Source of the DNA: Oscarella lobularis
Taxonomy: Eukaryota > Porifera > Homoscleromorpha > Homosclerophorida > Oscarellidae
Length of the DNA: 64,000 nucleotides
Assembly (NCBI RefSeq): GCF_947507565.1
Contig: NC_089176.1
Coordinates: forward strand, 3,596,001 to 3,660,000
Direction: 5' to 3'
Part shown: positions 19,833 to 30,060 of the stretch, one piece after another
Position numbering within the stretch: the stretch's first letter is position 1
Layout: each line of letters begins with the position of its first letter
The notes under the pieces: model-generated
What the model was told of the DNA's origin: nothing
Seen by the model: only the letters and a program-made list of their open reading frames with translations
Database searches by the model: none
Position numbers and translations under genes: made by a program

Positions 19833-20029
19833 GTTTCTTGTCGTTTCCCTCCGTCAGATTGGTGATACGGGATTTTTTGTCTGGCCGGACAAGGCAAAAA
19901 GAGTACTGTATATATATATGTATTTCCTAAGCAAACTCAAGCCAAAGAACACGTAGGAGCATGCAAGCTACTAGGAATTTACGACACCAAAGTTCTAACA
20001 CAGATAATAATCATACGACACGTGGCATA

Positions 20030-20670
20030 CTATGGCATACTAGTACGCCAGTGATTGTAGGGACTTGAGCCGTCGTGCGTTCCTGGCGCGAAGCAGTTCG
20101 GACAACGCCGGCAATTAAGAACCACGCGGCGGTGCACTTCAAATTCTTTCTCCAAGCACTTCAGGCAGACGACGCACTGGCAGGGATAGATCCGAACGGT
20201 CGTCTCACGACGGTGGTGACACTTGAAGCAGACTCGAACTTGTGTTCTCTAATAGCAAAAAGCCCTGTAAACTAAAGAATATGATGCTGTTCGATATAGG
20301 CTACGTACTGGCATGATCCAAAAGAAGCTGATGACTTCGTTTATCACGTACTGCGCGACCGATCGAAAAATTAAATGCTCGTGCTTGCGGCTCGGACGAG
20401 GAGTTGAGGACACTCTGACCACGACTGTTCGTCTAAAAACGGCAAGGTTTACTGTCTAAAAGCGCAACGGCTCGACCAGGTTTCCTATCGTTCAAAACAA
20501 TGCGAGCTTCGGGAAGGAAAGGAGGGCCTTGACCTCAAGAATGGTCCAACACGCCTTCTTGAGCTATGGTTACCTTTGGGCTTCTCGCCGCGTTGAGAAA
20601 CGGGAGCACAGTGACACGTGCTTGGCTTTCTGCTGACTGCTGGGAGTTCGGAGTCGGGACTTCGTGGCAT
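20030..20670 (-). CDS. Small cysteine-rich (RING-like) zinc-binding protein of unknown function
   Basis: Three exons join in frame to about 160 residues. Exon 1 runs from the ATG at 20670 to about 20535 and ends GPFLR. Exon 2 (about 20433-20312) reads TVVVRVSSTPRPSRKHEHLI and ends SFFWIMP. Exon 3 (about 20248-20030) carries the cysteine cluster: VCFKCHHRRETTVRIYPCQC, then VVCLKCLEKEFEVH, then CRRCPNC, and ends NHWRTSMP. The spacing C-x2-C ... C-x-C-x2-C-x2-C ... C-x2-C-x2-C could bind two or more zinc ions in a RING-like or zinc-ribbon fold. I do not recognise a family. No signal peptide or TM segment is evident. Confidence 0.6.
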
Positions 20671-20958
20671 CGCGAGGTGTCAAAGTCGGTGTCAAAAGTA
20701 ATTGAATTAGCTATTCTCTGTCAGCTAGACGATCCGTACACAACTGCAAAAATAAGTGGCCCTTTCGCCGCATCGCTTATTTGAGTTCAAAAGTCTCAGA
20801 CTGCATCCAGGACAAATGCCGATTGAAGTTGATACAAGGTTATAGATCCTCGCGGCATGCATGCAGCTCCCACGCTTTCGAAAGATAGTAGTGCGTGAGC
20901 GAATAGCGATGGCTCCCACTGCCTCGTGTGGTCTAGCTTGATTCCCTGTGCAGAAAGA

Positions 20959-21081
20959 TGGCGACATGCCCTCATTGTGGAAAAAGGATTAGCGCGGGCT
21001 CCGCCAGATCGCAGCTATTTGGCTGGATACGGTGTCCAGACTGTCAAAGATGGATGAAGCTACACACTGCGTGCAATTAGA
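20959..21081 (+). CDS. Possible 40-residue zinc-ribbon micro-ORF
   Basis: An ATG-initiated frame of 40 codons with two CxxC knuckles: CPHCGKRISAG near the start and IRCPDCQRWMKLHTACN at the end. The four-cysteine spacing suits a single zinc ribbon. The ATG follows a possible 3' splice site (cctgtgcag), so it could instead be the last exon of a longer plus-strand gene whose other exons I cannot find. It lies divergent from the small cysteine-rich gene (about 290 bp between starts). It may be chance. Confidence 0.3.
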
Positions 21082-21575
21082 GTCTATAAACTCGTTGCAT
21101 GAGTCGCCGTGACGCGACCGTTTCTTGTTGGTAAAGTACAATGCATCATGCAGCAAATGCGCCCCGCTATTGGCCTAGGTGGGAAGTGAGGACTTTCGGA
21201 TTTGATCAGGCTAGCTGTACGTCATATGTGCACCGTACAATCGTATACCGCGCTCGAATCGAACGGTTTGCGAAAGCGCGGTGGATTCTCGAGTACGTGT
21301 CGCGTTATGTGCGTATCGACATGATCGAGGCCGCGATATAGCGCTAGAGGCCGAAAAGCCCTGATTTTTCCATGCAAACTATGCACAGTTCCTTGACCTT
21401 CTGCTACGTTTGTAGCTGCCGGACCTGAATAGGCAAGGAAGTTTTGGCGTTCACGTGCGAGAGGAAATTTTTCCACCGACTGGATCGAGGCAGCCATCGA
21501 GCCGGCAAGGCCGCCGAAAACCATTTCTGCCGTTTCTTGACTTCGAGCGACGGTGATAGTGAAGATGGCAACTAG

Positions 21576-21629
21576 ACAGCCGGGACTTTCACCTCGTGCT
21601 TCGAAGCACGAGGTGAAAGTCCCGGCTGT
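21576..21629. repeat. 54-bp perfect palindrome (27-bp arms, no spacer)
   Basis: The left arm 21576-21602 is the exact reverse complement of the right arm 21603-21629, centred on TTCGAA at 21600-21605. The palindrome stops at 21575/21630, where the bases no longer pair. It ends 35 bp before the ATG of the channel-like gene, so if transcribed it would form a very stable hairpin in the 5' leader. Such a perfect palindrome is also a known assembly or cloning artefact class, so it needs checking in reads. Confidence 0.9.
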
Positions 21630-21664
21630 TTGCTTCGAGTTTGTGCTTCTGTGGGTCGCATAAA

Positions 21665-23955
21665 ATGCTCAGACTCACTGACAAGAACGCTGCGGAAGCC
21701 AAAGAAACATACAAAAAGTTTTCATGGGACGAAATACTTCACTACATGTCGCTGGTGAGTGGAATGTTGGCTCTCATTGGTCTCGGAGGTGAATACTTCA
21801 CTGGCACGGATCGAGGTCTAGCGTGCACCGTATCGAACACCTTGACGAGAGACGAGGCGCGTTTCGCTGTCATGTGGTGTGCGAGTCACATGCAAGTTCG
21901 TCTCGTCGATGCAGTTCCCTTTGTAATGTTCGTGCAAGGACTCTTTCTCGCCGGACCCCACCTTTTGTGGGAAACAATGGCGGCGCCGGCCCTCGAGCAA
22001 TTCTTTGCTATGGCTCCTTCTTTATCTCGATCGTGTGATTGTCAGACCGGAGAGTGGCCGTTCGAGACGGTAGAAATCGTCCGAAAACTGAAAGCTACGT
22101 ACGAAAAAAGCGAAACCGCTGTCTCATCATATCAATGGAAACTATGGGTACAGCTCATAGTTTCGCTAGTCTTCCTTGTTGTACTCGGTGTCATTTTTCA
22201 TTTTACGGGCTTCTTTGCCGTTCACTTTCTCTGTACTAAAGTGGGAGAGGATTTGACGTTTCGCCGTGCGGGCTTCAACAGCACAAGGCTGACGGGCTAC
22301 AATCCATATGACACTCTTTGCACCTACACGACGGCCAACTCTATGGTAGTTATTTGCTGTGCTGACATAGGGGTTTTGATTATAGCATTCATCGCAGCAG
22401 TGAAAGGTGTTGAGTGTTGTAAGAAGCCTCACCACTGGACTAAACTGGACAGCAGCAGCTACGCGAGTTTTCTTTACGCGTTTTCGATGAACCCCACTGC
22501 CGCAGCGCAACATTGTTATAAGCCTAATTTACAACACAAGAAATCCCTTAGAATTAAGACGGATTTAGATCTTTTAGTATTGATGCTATTTAGGAAGGAT
22601 AAAGGACTAGGAGAAACGTTTTTTGATGTCCAAGTACAACTGCAACTGGAAAAGTTATTTCAACGTCAGCTTGAAGACTTGTCAACCTATTTTTGTCTAC
22701 TCCTGGGGCCGCTGTCGCTGCCGCTCAAGCCTACCTTCGCGCAAGTACAGGAGCACAGACTACGCCTCATACAAAAAACCGTTGAGACTGCTAAGAAAGG
22801 ATCGGACTTTGGAAAAGACAAGAACCGGTGCGTTTTGGGAGATAAAATACTACAGCTTTGTTACGATAAAAGACGGAGCACTTTTCAAAGTCAACTGGAA
22901 TCAAACACATCTGTTGAAAATACTTTGCCTTTATACGACAGCGGGCTTCATTTATATTGCGGTTCCAAGGGCTGTGCGCTGTCTCTATCACAGATCTGCG
23001 GCGAGGTAATACCGCGATACACCGTAACACTGTGTTATTCTAACTGAAGTTGGGCGTTCTTAGATGACGGCTATTGATTTGAACACGTATTATAACCCAA
23101 AGCTCACAGAAAAGAATGTACCCAAGAATGTTACCAGATGGGACAAATTCGAAACAGTAATAGAAAAATTTTACGTAACATTCAATTTTCTCAGGGTTTC
23201 CGAAAGCACAACCGGCAGTGAAGAAGCTCAACAAAGTCCGGTAAATCCAAACTTTTTAGAAGGAAAACAGAATCTGACATACGTTTAGCTTTCCAGGCGG
23301 CATAAAAAAAGCAACTATGACCTTATTGTAATTACATGCTTAGAGCCACACTTTCAGGCAAGCGCAGGTATCATTTTTCAGCGTAACTTAAAATCTCGCT
23401 TTTTATATCTCATTCAATCCACAGCGTCAGTCCTTTTGGAAGATGTACTTGGACGACGCGTCCGAAAAGGATGTTTAATTCTTCTAGTAGTCGAGACAAC
23501 AAAAGCTCAAGAAACCAGGAAAGAGATCGAAACAAGGCTACGGAAATTCCTCAGGTAGGCGTTTTGGCCTACCGGTAAATGACTTCTTTTTTAATATGAC
23601 ATTGTTTAGCTGCGACAGTCCTCTTGTGCTTGACTCCCCCGAGAATGAGGAGCTGGAAGAAAGCTTTTACTGTGAGAAAAAAGAAAGTATCAACAGGAAG
23701 AATACGGCACCCATCCCTCTTGAGAGCCATCAGGAATATTTCTCTTTCGAACCAGCTGATACGGAAAGCTTGGGCTCTGCGATTTCTACTTCCACGTACA
23801 AACGGTTACCGTCGTTGCAGTGCTCCTTGTCTTGGGCAAACAGTACAATGAAAATAACAATGTTTGCCTATACGGTGAAAGAAGGCCAGCTCACTGAAAA
23901 CCCTGAAGAAGAAGTGGAGGCTTCACGAGAGGAAAGTCTCGAGCCGTCAATTTGA
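21665..23955 (+). CDS. Four-TM channel-like protein, pannexin/innexin/LRRC8 type (copy 1)
   Basis: The ATG at 21665 gives MLRLTDKNAAEAKETYKKFS, matching the start of the paralogue at 54027. TM1 is about residues 27-45. An extracellular loop with two Cys (GLACTV, MWCASH) follows. TM2 is about 85-107 (VPFVMFVQGLFLAGPHLLWE), close in style to the innexin/pannexin TM2 motif. A cytoplasmic loop is next. TM3 is about 161-180. A second loop with two Cys (FLCTKV, TLCTYT) follows, then TM4 about 225-243. The cytoplasmic part reads DLDLLVLMLFRKDKGLGETF, resembling the post-TM4 helices of LRRC8 and innexins, and HLYCGSKGC. Later exons (23064-23240, about 23296-23367, about 23424-23555, 23609-23955) carry IVITCLEPHFQ and an acidic tail. 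Two Cys in each loop plus four TMs is the family hallmark. Assignment is by architecture only. No LRRs are present. Expected to form a large-pore plasma membrane channel. Confidence 0.65.
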
Positions 23956-24102
23956 AAAGAGTTGCAAATGTTGCAAAAGGCGCTTCGTGACTTTATGTTT
24001 TGGATTTATGTTTAATTGGGTAGAGGCCAGAGATCGGCTGATTGTCTGTGATTTAAGATGCTGTGCGCAACGGCTTACTTCACTCTCTCTAAGGCTCTGA
24101 CT

Positions 24103-25500
24103 TCACTCAAGCTGCACGTGTAGAAGATGACGAACTGTACGTGACAAGAACCGTGGATCTTTAGCAAATTCATAAACACCTGCAACGGGAAGTAGAAACA
24201 AAGGCAAACATCCAACAAAAATTTGCAGGCGGCCTCTTCTTGAAATTTCTCTAAAAAAATTTAGTTCACTGTAGCGTTTATAGTCAAATGCCGAACCTGC
24301 ATCTCCTGGACAGCAGCGATTTTTGCAGTAGGCCAAGAGACGACTCATCATGACGTCAACGTTTTCTAATAGCACTTCCTTCTCATCTTGGATCCCGACT
24401 AAAGAGGCTGATACAAAGTAGAGTCAGTCAGGTTTGGGATCACATCACCAGTTCAACATCGAACTGAGTTTCCTCCGTCTCTTGAGGCTATGGTAATAAA
24501 TGCGAATTTAACTCGATGCTGGATGCTAAAGTGCTCACGTCCATCTTGATCATTTATAGAATACACACTCGAGAATGGGCAGTAAAACGCCGGAAACGTA
24601 GTCGGCTAAAAGCAAGACATTCTTCAAATAACAATCCTGAAACAAAGAGGTGCAGTGACATGAACAGCAGCATTCTTTGTGACAGCTGCTGGAATGCGAC
24701 TAACAGTTCTACAAAAAACGAATTTGACAATATATACTGTATTGCCTCATGCACAAAAACAATATTCGCTTCTGGTAAGAAGGAAAGACGTTGAAAACAA
24801 ACACGAAATTTTCTTTGTCCTACTTTCTTCATCATCCTTCTCGTCACCTGAAAACCCCAAGCTTATCCACAGTAAAGAACCGAATTTTTCTCTCTGACAT
24901 ACTTCGAGCAAATAAGACAACCGTGAACGAGTGAGTCAACACACGGATCCACGTAAATCGGCTTCGTCGACACGATTTCCACAAGATAGTCTACATAAAG
25001 CAAGAACGAAAGCATTGTTCTTTCTTGTCCAATCAATTTTCTAGAGCCAGTTCAAGAGAAATAAACATGCACCACCCCTATCGTACCAGTGTCAACTGAC
25101 GAGAGTTGAGTTTTTTGTCGAGCAAAGACGAACAGACTTTCAGCGCTTTAATTAAGCCACTGAGCCAAAGTGGCGTCCTAAGACGCAGGGAGAGAGGTCC
25201 GACGATCCCTTTGAAGGTGATGTAGGCTATTGGACGCGTGTGGATCAGTTCTAGTCTAAACATGGGCTCTCTCTTACACTGCTCTGGTAAGTGTTTTGCA
25301 CGAAAACGGCGTCCACTTCGTCAATGTTTATCGTTTGCCTCAAGAAGGAACACTGAAAGAACGAGATGGCTAAAGTAGGCAGCGACATTATACTGATTTT
25401 ATTGAGCTTGCAGCCTACTTTCAGTTGGCCGGATTTTGAGACAAACGCGATGCGTGATGTCTGGAAATCGTCAGATGATACAAGGTCGTTTCATCGGTTT
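24103..25500 (-). CDS. Unrecognised multi-exon gene (5' end unresolved)
   Basis: Several exons on the minus strand join by short introns: near 25460 (TSRIAFVSKSGQLK), 25345-25285 (CSFLRQTINIDEVDAVFVQN), 25250-25095 (LELIHTRPIAYITFKGIVG, LSGLIKALKVCSSLLDKKLN), 24995-24905 (LVEIVSTKPIYVDPCVDSLV, HGCLICSKY), 24710-24560 (RIPAAVTKNAAVHV, ADYVSGVLLPILE), then the last exon from about 24400 (LLENVDVMMSRLLAYCKNRC ... RTVRHLLHVQLE) with the stop at 24103. No domain is recognised. The CxxC (CLIC) and the beta-rich look could fit a zinc-stabilised OB-fold, but this is a guess. The start was not found. An open stretch at about 25730-25585 may be an upstream exon, and fusion to the CARD exon further upstream is not excluded. 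Confidence 0.5.
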
Positions 25501-25756
25501 ATGACGCTAAAATTTCGCTTCTTCAAATTTCTTGTGATGCTCTCTCAGAAATGAAAACTGCCTCCTCTTTGGTTTACTGGTTTATAACAGCAAATATGCA
25601 AATAAAACTATTGACATCAAAAGCGATAGACAATACAACGTACGAAGGTAAAAAACAAGCATCGACACTTCTAGTCAAAGTACTGTATGCTATGTCAAAA
25701 AAGCGCCCCTGGCACCACATTCTGGTCACAGATTGAAAAGATCTGTCAGCAGAAAG

Positions 25757-26047
25757 CTACTTCAACAAATCGTGCAAATCGGAACCTTGCTCCACGTTTT
25801 TTAGCACGGAAAGAAAAATGTCGAAACTCGGAGAAGCCCGTCTCCGGAGCACCATCGAAAGTCTCCGCGCGACGTCTTCAGGACTTTCTCTCCCCTTCAG
25901 GCGCAGCATCTCCTCGTACTGATGCGTACTCAGACACCCTTTCGCTAGAAGTTTATCGAACAAATCGCCGTCGAGAAGGCCGGCGAGAAGGGAAATGGCT
26001 CTATCCATGACGGGAAAGAAGCGTTGGGCCCACTTCGGATCCGCCAT
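25757..26047 (-). CDS. CARD-domain protein, 96 residues
   Basis: An intronless frame from the ATG at 26045-26047. The protein is almost entirely a six-helix death-fold of CARD type: WAQRFFPVMDRAISLLAGLL, DGDLFDKLLAKGCLSTHQYE, EMLRLKGRESPEDVARRLSM, VLRRRASPSFDIFLSVLKNV. The pattern of two Leu-rich helices, a 'GCLSTHQYEEM' turn and a final helix of the 'F..FL..L' type is CARD-like. CARD proteins assemble apoptosis or innate-immune complexes through homotypic contacts. CARD-only proteins usually act as adaptors or decoys. The start codon is 61 bp from that of PICK1 on the opposite strand, implying a shared bidirectional promoter. A GT just before the stop leaves open splicing into exons further left. 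Confidence 0.65.
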   Translation of the reverse strand: MADPKWAQRFFPVMDRAISLLAGLLDGDLFDKLLAKGCLSTHQYEEMLRLKGRESPEDVARRLSMVLRRRASPSFDIFLSVLKNVEQGSDLHDLLK

Positions 26048-26108
26048 GACAGTAGAGTGCCCGGATTTCTAACACAAACATTTCTTGAAGAAAAACGAGT
26101 CGAAAAAC

Positions 26109-27836
26109 ATGTCCGTGGGAAGCGTTACGTTGAAGAAGAACGAGAGAAATATGGTCGGAATCAGCATCGGCGGCGGGGCCCCCTATTGCCCCGTTCTCTA
26201 CGTCGTGCAAGTGTTCGACAAGTCGCCAGCGGGCGATAGCGGCCTAATCCTGCCCGGCGACGAGCTGACGGCCGTCAACGAAAGATCGGTGAAAGGATTT
26301 ACGAAAGCGCAAGTGGCGAAGCGCATCCAAGGAGTCGGCGTAAGGGAATCCCTAAAAATAGGCTCTTTGATCATTTTATCATAGGAGTCCGTGACTCTGT
26401 ACTACAATCGCCTCACTGAGGAATGTGGGCGTCCCGCTGACATAGGTCTAGCATTGATTATCGCACGGTTTAGTTTTTGTGGCCTAGTTGCTCATCTTTA
26501 GTATGGAAAACCATAAAGCACAAGCTGGTTGAAAGCATGAATCCCGACACGGCTGACAGCCTAGGATTCAGCAGAGCTATTTTAGTCAAAGGTTGCCCAA
26601 TAGAATTATTTATATATATATACATGCATATGACGTTGTTCCACAGACCGTCTTGTGCAAAAGGTTCTCGACTTTGAATCGTCTGCCAAAGCGTTTTCAG
26701 GTAGGTCAGGGTTCTTCTACTCAGAGCGCACCCTTTTGAATTTTTCACGTTTACAGTTCTTGTGTGCAAACTCCAGGCTTTTATGTTGGCCTTACGTTCC
26801 ACGTCTTATCTGCAGAAAGGTGAGTACTAGTATAGTTTTAGGGTCTGCTGCATGATGCATGTTGGGGATTTAGTGTTTGGTGACGTTTTGGCTGAAATTG
26901 GCGTGAAGTCAACTCAACCGGATGCCCATCGAGCTTTGACCTTATTTGGAAGCGTTCACAGGTATTTTAGATGATATGTATAAGATTTTTTGATTTTTTA
27001 TGTTTAGAGATATTGGAAAATCTGGCATGAATACAGCCAATGCTCTTGTGACGGTTGGATTATTTATTGGTTTGCGTTTTATGTTTATAAGTCAGTTTTT
27101 AGGTTTTGAAAGATTTGGGAACGTTTCTTGGGAAGGTATATTTTAACATCAGAAAATAATTGATATAATTGAGTTTCTGTTAGGCTGTTCCGGACATGAA
27201 GCTGACTCTGAAGAAGTATGCTAATACGAAGTTTAATTATCTTGTAAGATACAAATTATCACGCAAAAAATCAATTTTTAAAAATGTGGATTTAGTCATT
27301 CTGCCTCAAAGTCAAAGAAATGGACGACGAAGACTACTACTTCATAGTTAGAATTGTTTTTTGTTGACGACTTTTTTATGTGACTGGATGCTTTAGACGT
27401 GCGGGGAACCACTGCCACGTCTACTCAGTGGCAACTATCACTACAGGTGGGTGCAGGTTTCATAACACTGGCTCCTATTATAGCTACAGTGTACTTCTAT
27501 CAGGCAAATTCTAAGGGAAAGACACAAAGCTCGTATTGAATTTAAAACCATGCGCTCAGCCGTCACATCCAAGCTGGAATTCATGGAATTGAAAAGAGGT
27601 AATAACGTTTTTAATTAATTAAATAATGGGCTTTCTGCGCCTACACGCGAGTCTTAGTGCAGGACATTTCGTTTCAACTCGAACGTCTCATGCGATGTTT
27701 ATTTGAGTATTACAAGTGGACCAGTGAGCGACTACGGGACGGAAACGTTTTCCCTATCGAGGTCAACCTAGACTTGAGCATGCCATTCGCTCAGACGTAC
27801 ACGGAAGAGTGCGACGACGATGAGGACGGGAAATAA
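26109..27836 (+). CDS. PICK1: PICK1 orthologue: PDZ + BAR (AH) domain scaffold
   Basis: Peripheral membrane scaffold that binds C-terminal tails of receptors and kinases through its PDZ domain and bends membranes through its BAR domain. The ATG at 26109 gives MSVGSVTLKKNERNMVGISI; the preceding in-frame codons lack ATG. The PDZ runs through APYCPVLYVVQVFDKSPAGD and GFTKAQVAKRIQGVG (exon 1 ends about 26340). BAR exons read IKHKLVESMNPDTADSLGFS, LVQKVLDFESSAKAFS, GDVLAEIGVKSTQPDAHRAL, FNYLSFCLKVKEMDDEDYYF, PLPRLLSGNYHYRQILRERH, KRVQDISFQLERLMRCLFEY and end in FPIEVNLDLSMPFAQTYTEE with an acidic tail (ECDDDEDGK, stop 27834-27836). Similarity to vertebrate PICK1 is high along the full length. About eight short introns. 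Confidence 0.95.
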
Positions 27837-28004
27837 AAGACTCGGAGAAAAAATAGTCTTTTTATAGCACTAAAAATTAGATTTATTAACTCCCCTCTCT
27901 AGAATTTATATACCGCGTATTCATTTCCCGCCCCCAAACGTCCCGTAGTGTTGAAGTCAACGACTCAACGAAGTGAACGTCGTGGTTTTGCTTTTTTCGA
28001 CGCA

Positions 28005-29951
28005 ATGCGATCGCTGACCGAGACCGGAGCGCCTTACTCTCGTCCGGTGGGCACCTTCTGGTCGATCGCGTCGACTGTACTCACCGTTTTCGCGTGTTTT
28101 TTCGTCGCCAGGTGGCGTTCGTGTACATTTTTAATCTGATCATCGGCACGGGTATTCTCGCCATACCGAATGCATTCAAGGACGCCGGATGGGCCGCCGC
28201 CATGATTCTCCTCATCATCCTCGGCTTTCTAAGGTACATGTGCACTTTGTTACGGTACCGTAATACCACACTTCTCCTTTCAGTTATCTTACAGCGACAT
28301 TAGTCGTTGAAGCGATGGCTTGCATGAACGCTCTGGAACACGACGGGGAAGACATTCAAGTCAATTGCATTGAAAGTTTCTCTATCTAGAAATAATTTAG
28401 TTTGTATAGAAACTTATCAATACGAACAGTGAAAACGATACGATTGGGGAGAGTCTTACTGACAAATATCCTGTGACAGGTGTGGATTCCTCTCGCACAA
28501 ACTGTTACAGCGTGACTATCGAATACACATAGGTTCAATAAATAAAGAATACAGTCTCTTTGAAATTACTGAAAGATATGAACTGGTACAAATTTTAAGA
28601 TTGCAAATGGCAACCCTAAGACTTTCGTATTTTAGGGAACAATTGCTGGAATGTTTTTCAATAAAAGTGCGCCGTTATTTAAATTAAATTTATTTATTGA
28701 TCTATTATGCATTTGTAGTTGGGATCATTCTCTACTACATTTGCATGGTGGTGTATCTTTACGGAGACCTCGCCATCTATGCTGTCGCCATGGGAAAAGC
28801 AATGACGAACGTCATCTGGTAAGTCAGCGAAACTTTAGAGAGAGCTTAGCGTTGACAAGACGTACCCCGCTAATAGCACAAACGTGACGTTTCATAATGG
28901 CTCTCATAATGATTCTCACTTTCACCACAACGAAAGCACGTGCTTTGGCACCAGCTCGATAAGTAGCAATCAAACGTACAGGATATTCCTAGTGAGTAGC
29001 ACAGTAACGTTATACGGAACGCTAAGGGGATACGGATTTTCTGCAGGCTGTCTTCACCTTTGTGCTCGGTCCATTTGTCTTTTTCAACGTGCAGAAAACG
29101 AAATACCTTCAAATTATGACATCAGTTCTAAGATACACAGGTTTATAATCATAGTCGGGGTTTTGTTTTGTTTTTTATTGATTTTCTCTTCTCTAGCCTT
29201 TGGAATGGCTATCGTCATATCGTTCATGAGAATCACTCGCGGCGAGGGAGCGCCTCAGCCGCCAGCCATTCACCCGAAAACGTTTCCTATTCTATTCGGC
29301 GTGCTGGTCTACGCCTTCATGTGCCAGCACTCCCTTCCCTCCATCGTCACCCCGATTCGAACGAAACGTCGTCTTCCCGTCCTTCTCCTTCTCTCCTTTA
29401 TCTGCGTCTTCGTCTTCTACGCTCTCGTATCTTTTTCCATTGTCTTCGCCTTCGATCCGGGTCTGATCAAAGACGAGTTCACCAATACGTTTACAGTTGA
29501 CGTAGCAGGCCCCTTTCCCTCCTATTTCCTTCGTTTGTTTCCCGTCTTCGTCCTGACGACGAACTTTCCTATAATCGCCGTAACGTTGCGGAATAACCTG
29601 AAGACGCTTTTCTATCGTCCAGGCAAGGCCTATCCATTTGTCGTTGATCGAATCGTTTTTCCGCTTCTCGCTCTCCTGCCACCCATCTGCATTGCTCTCA
29701 TAACCGAAGATTTGACGTTGCTCGTTGGCGTGACGGGCGCGTACGCCGGCGTCGGCGTTCAGTACGTCATACCGGCGGCGCTCGTCTGGCAGGGACGGAA
29801 GCGCGTCGCTCATATGACGTCGGAGACGAATGTTCATCGATCGCCTTTTCGTCACGTCGGATGGCTGTATCTGTTGGGCGTGTGGTCGTTCGTTTCGTGG
29901 GTCTTCGTGACGGTTTACATCGTTCTGAAGTACACCGGACACGACAAGTAG
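28005..29951 (+). CDS. TMEM104: TMEM104 orthologue, amino-acid-transporter-like multi-pass protein
   Basis: Multi-pass membrane protein of the APC/SLC36-38 fold with unassigned substrate. Exon 1 starts at the ATG at 28005 (SLTETGAPYSRPVG). The next exon reads AFVYIFNLIIGTGILAIPNA with FKDAGWAAAMILLIILGF. Later exons include LTATLVVEAMACMNALEHDG, the GMFFNKSAPLFK block, MVVYLYGDLAIYAVAMGKAM, FVFFNVQKTKYLQIMTSVLR, PILFGVLVYAFMCQHSLPSI, LRLFPVFVLTTNFPIIAVTL, FPLLALLPPICIALITEDLT, VGVTGAYAGVGVQYVIPAAL, HRSPFRHVGWLYLLGVWSFV, and a final TM before the stop at 29949-29951. Blocks such as MCQHSLPSI, STNFPIIAVTL and TGAYAG.G.QYVIPA match vertebrate TMEM104 almost residue for residue. Probably lysosomal or other endomembrane (inference from the family). 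Confidence 0.92.
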
Positions 29952-30060
29952 TTTTATTCGAAGAAAAAAAATTCCCTAGCTTCCTACACGATGTTTTTTA
30001 TTCATTCGTGAATGAACATCTCTACTGACTAGTTGGTTTTTTTTTCGTTTGTTGAATCGA

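Noticed and set aside
29292-29942. 216-codon minus-strand open frame
   Set aside because: Antisense shadow of the last TMEM104 exon; composition is charged and without motifs.
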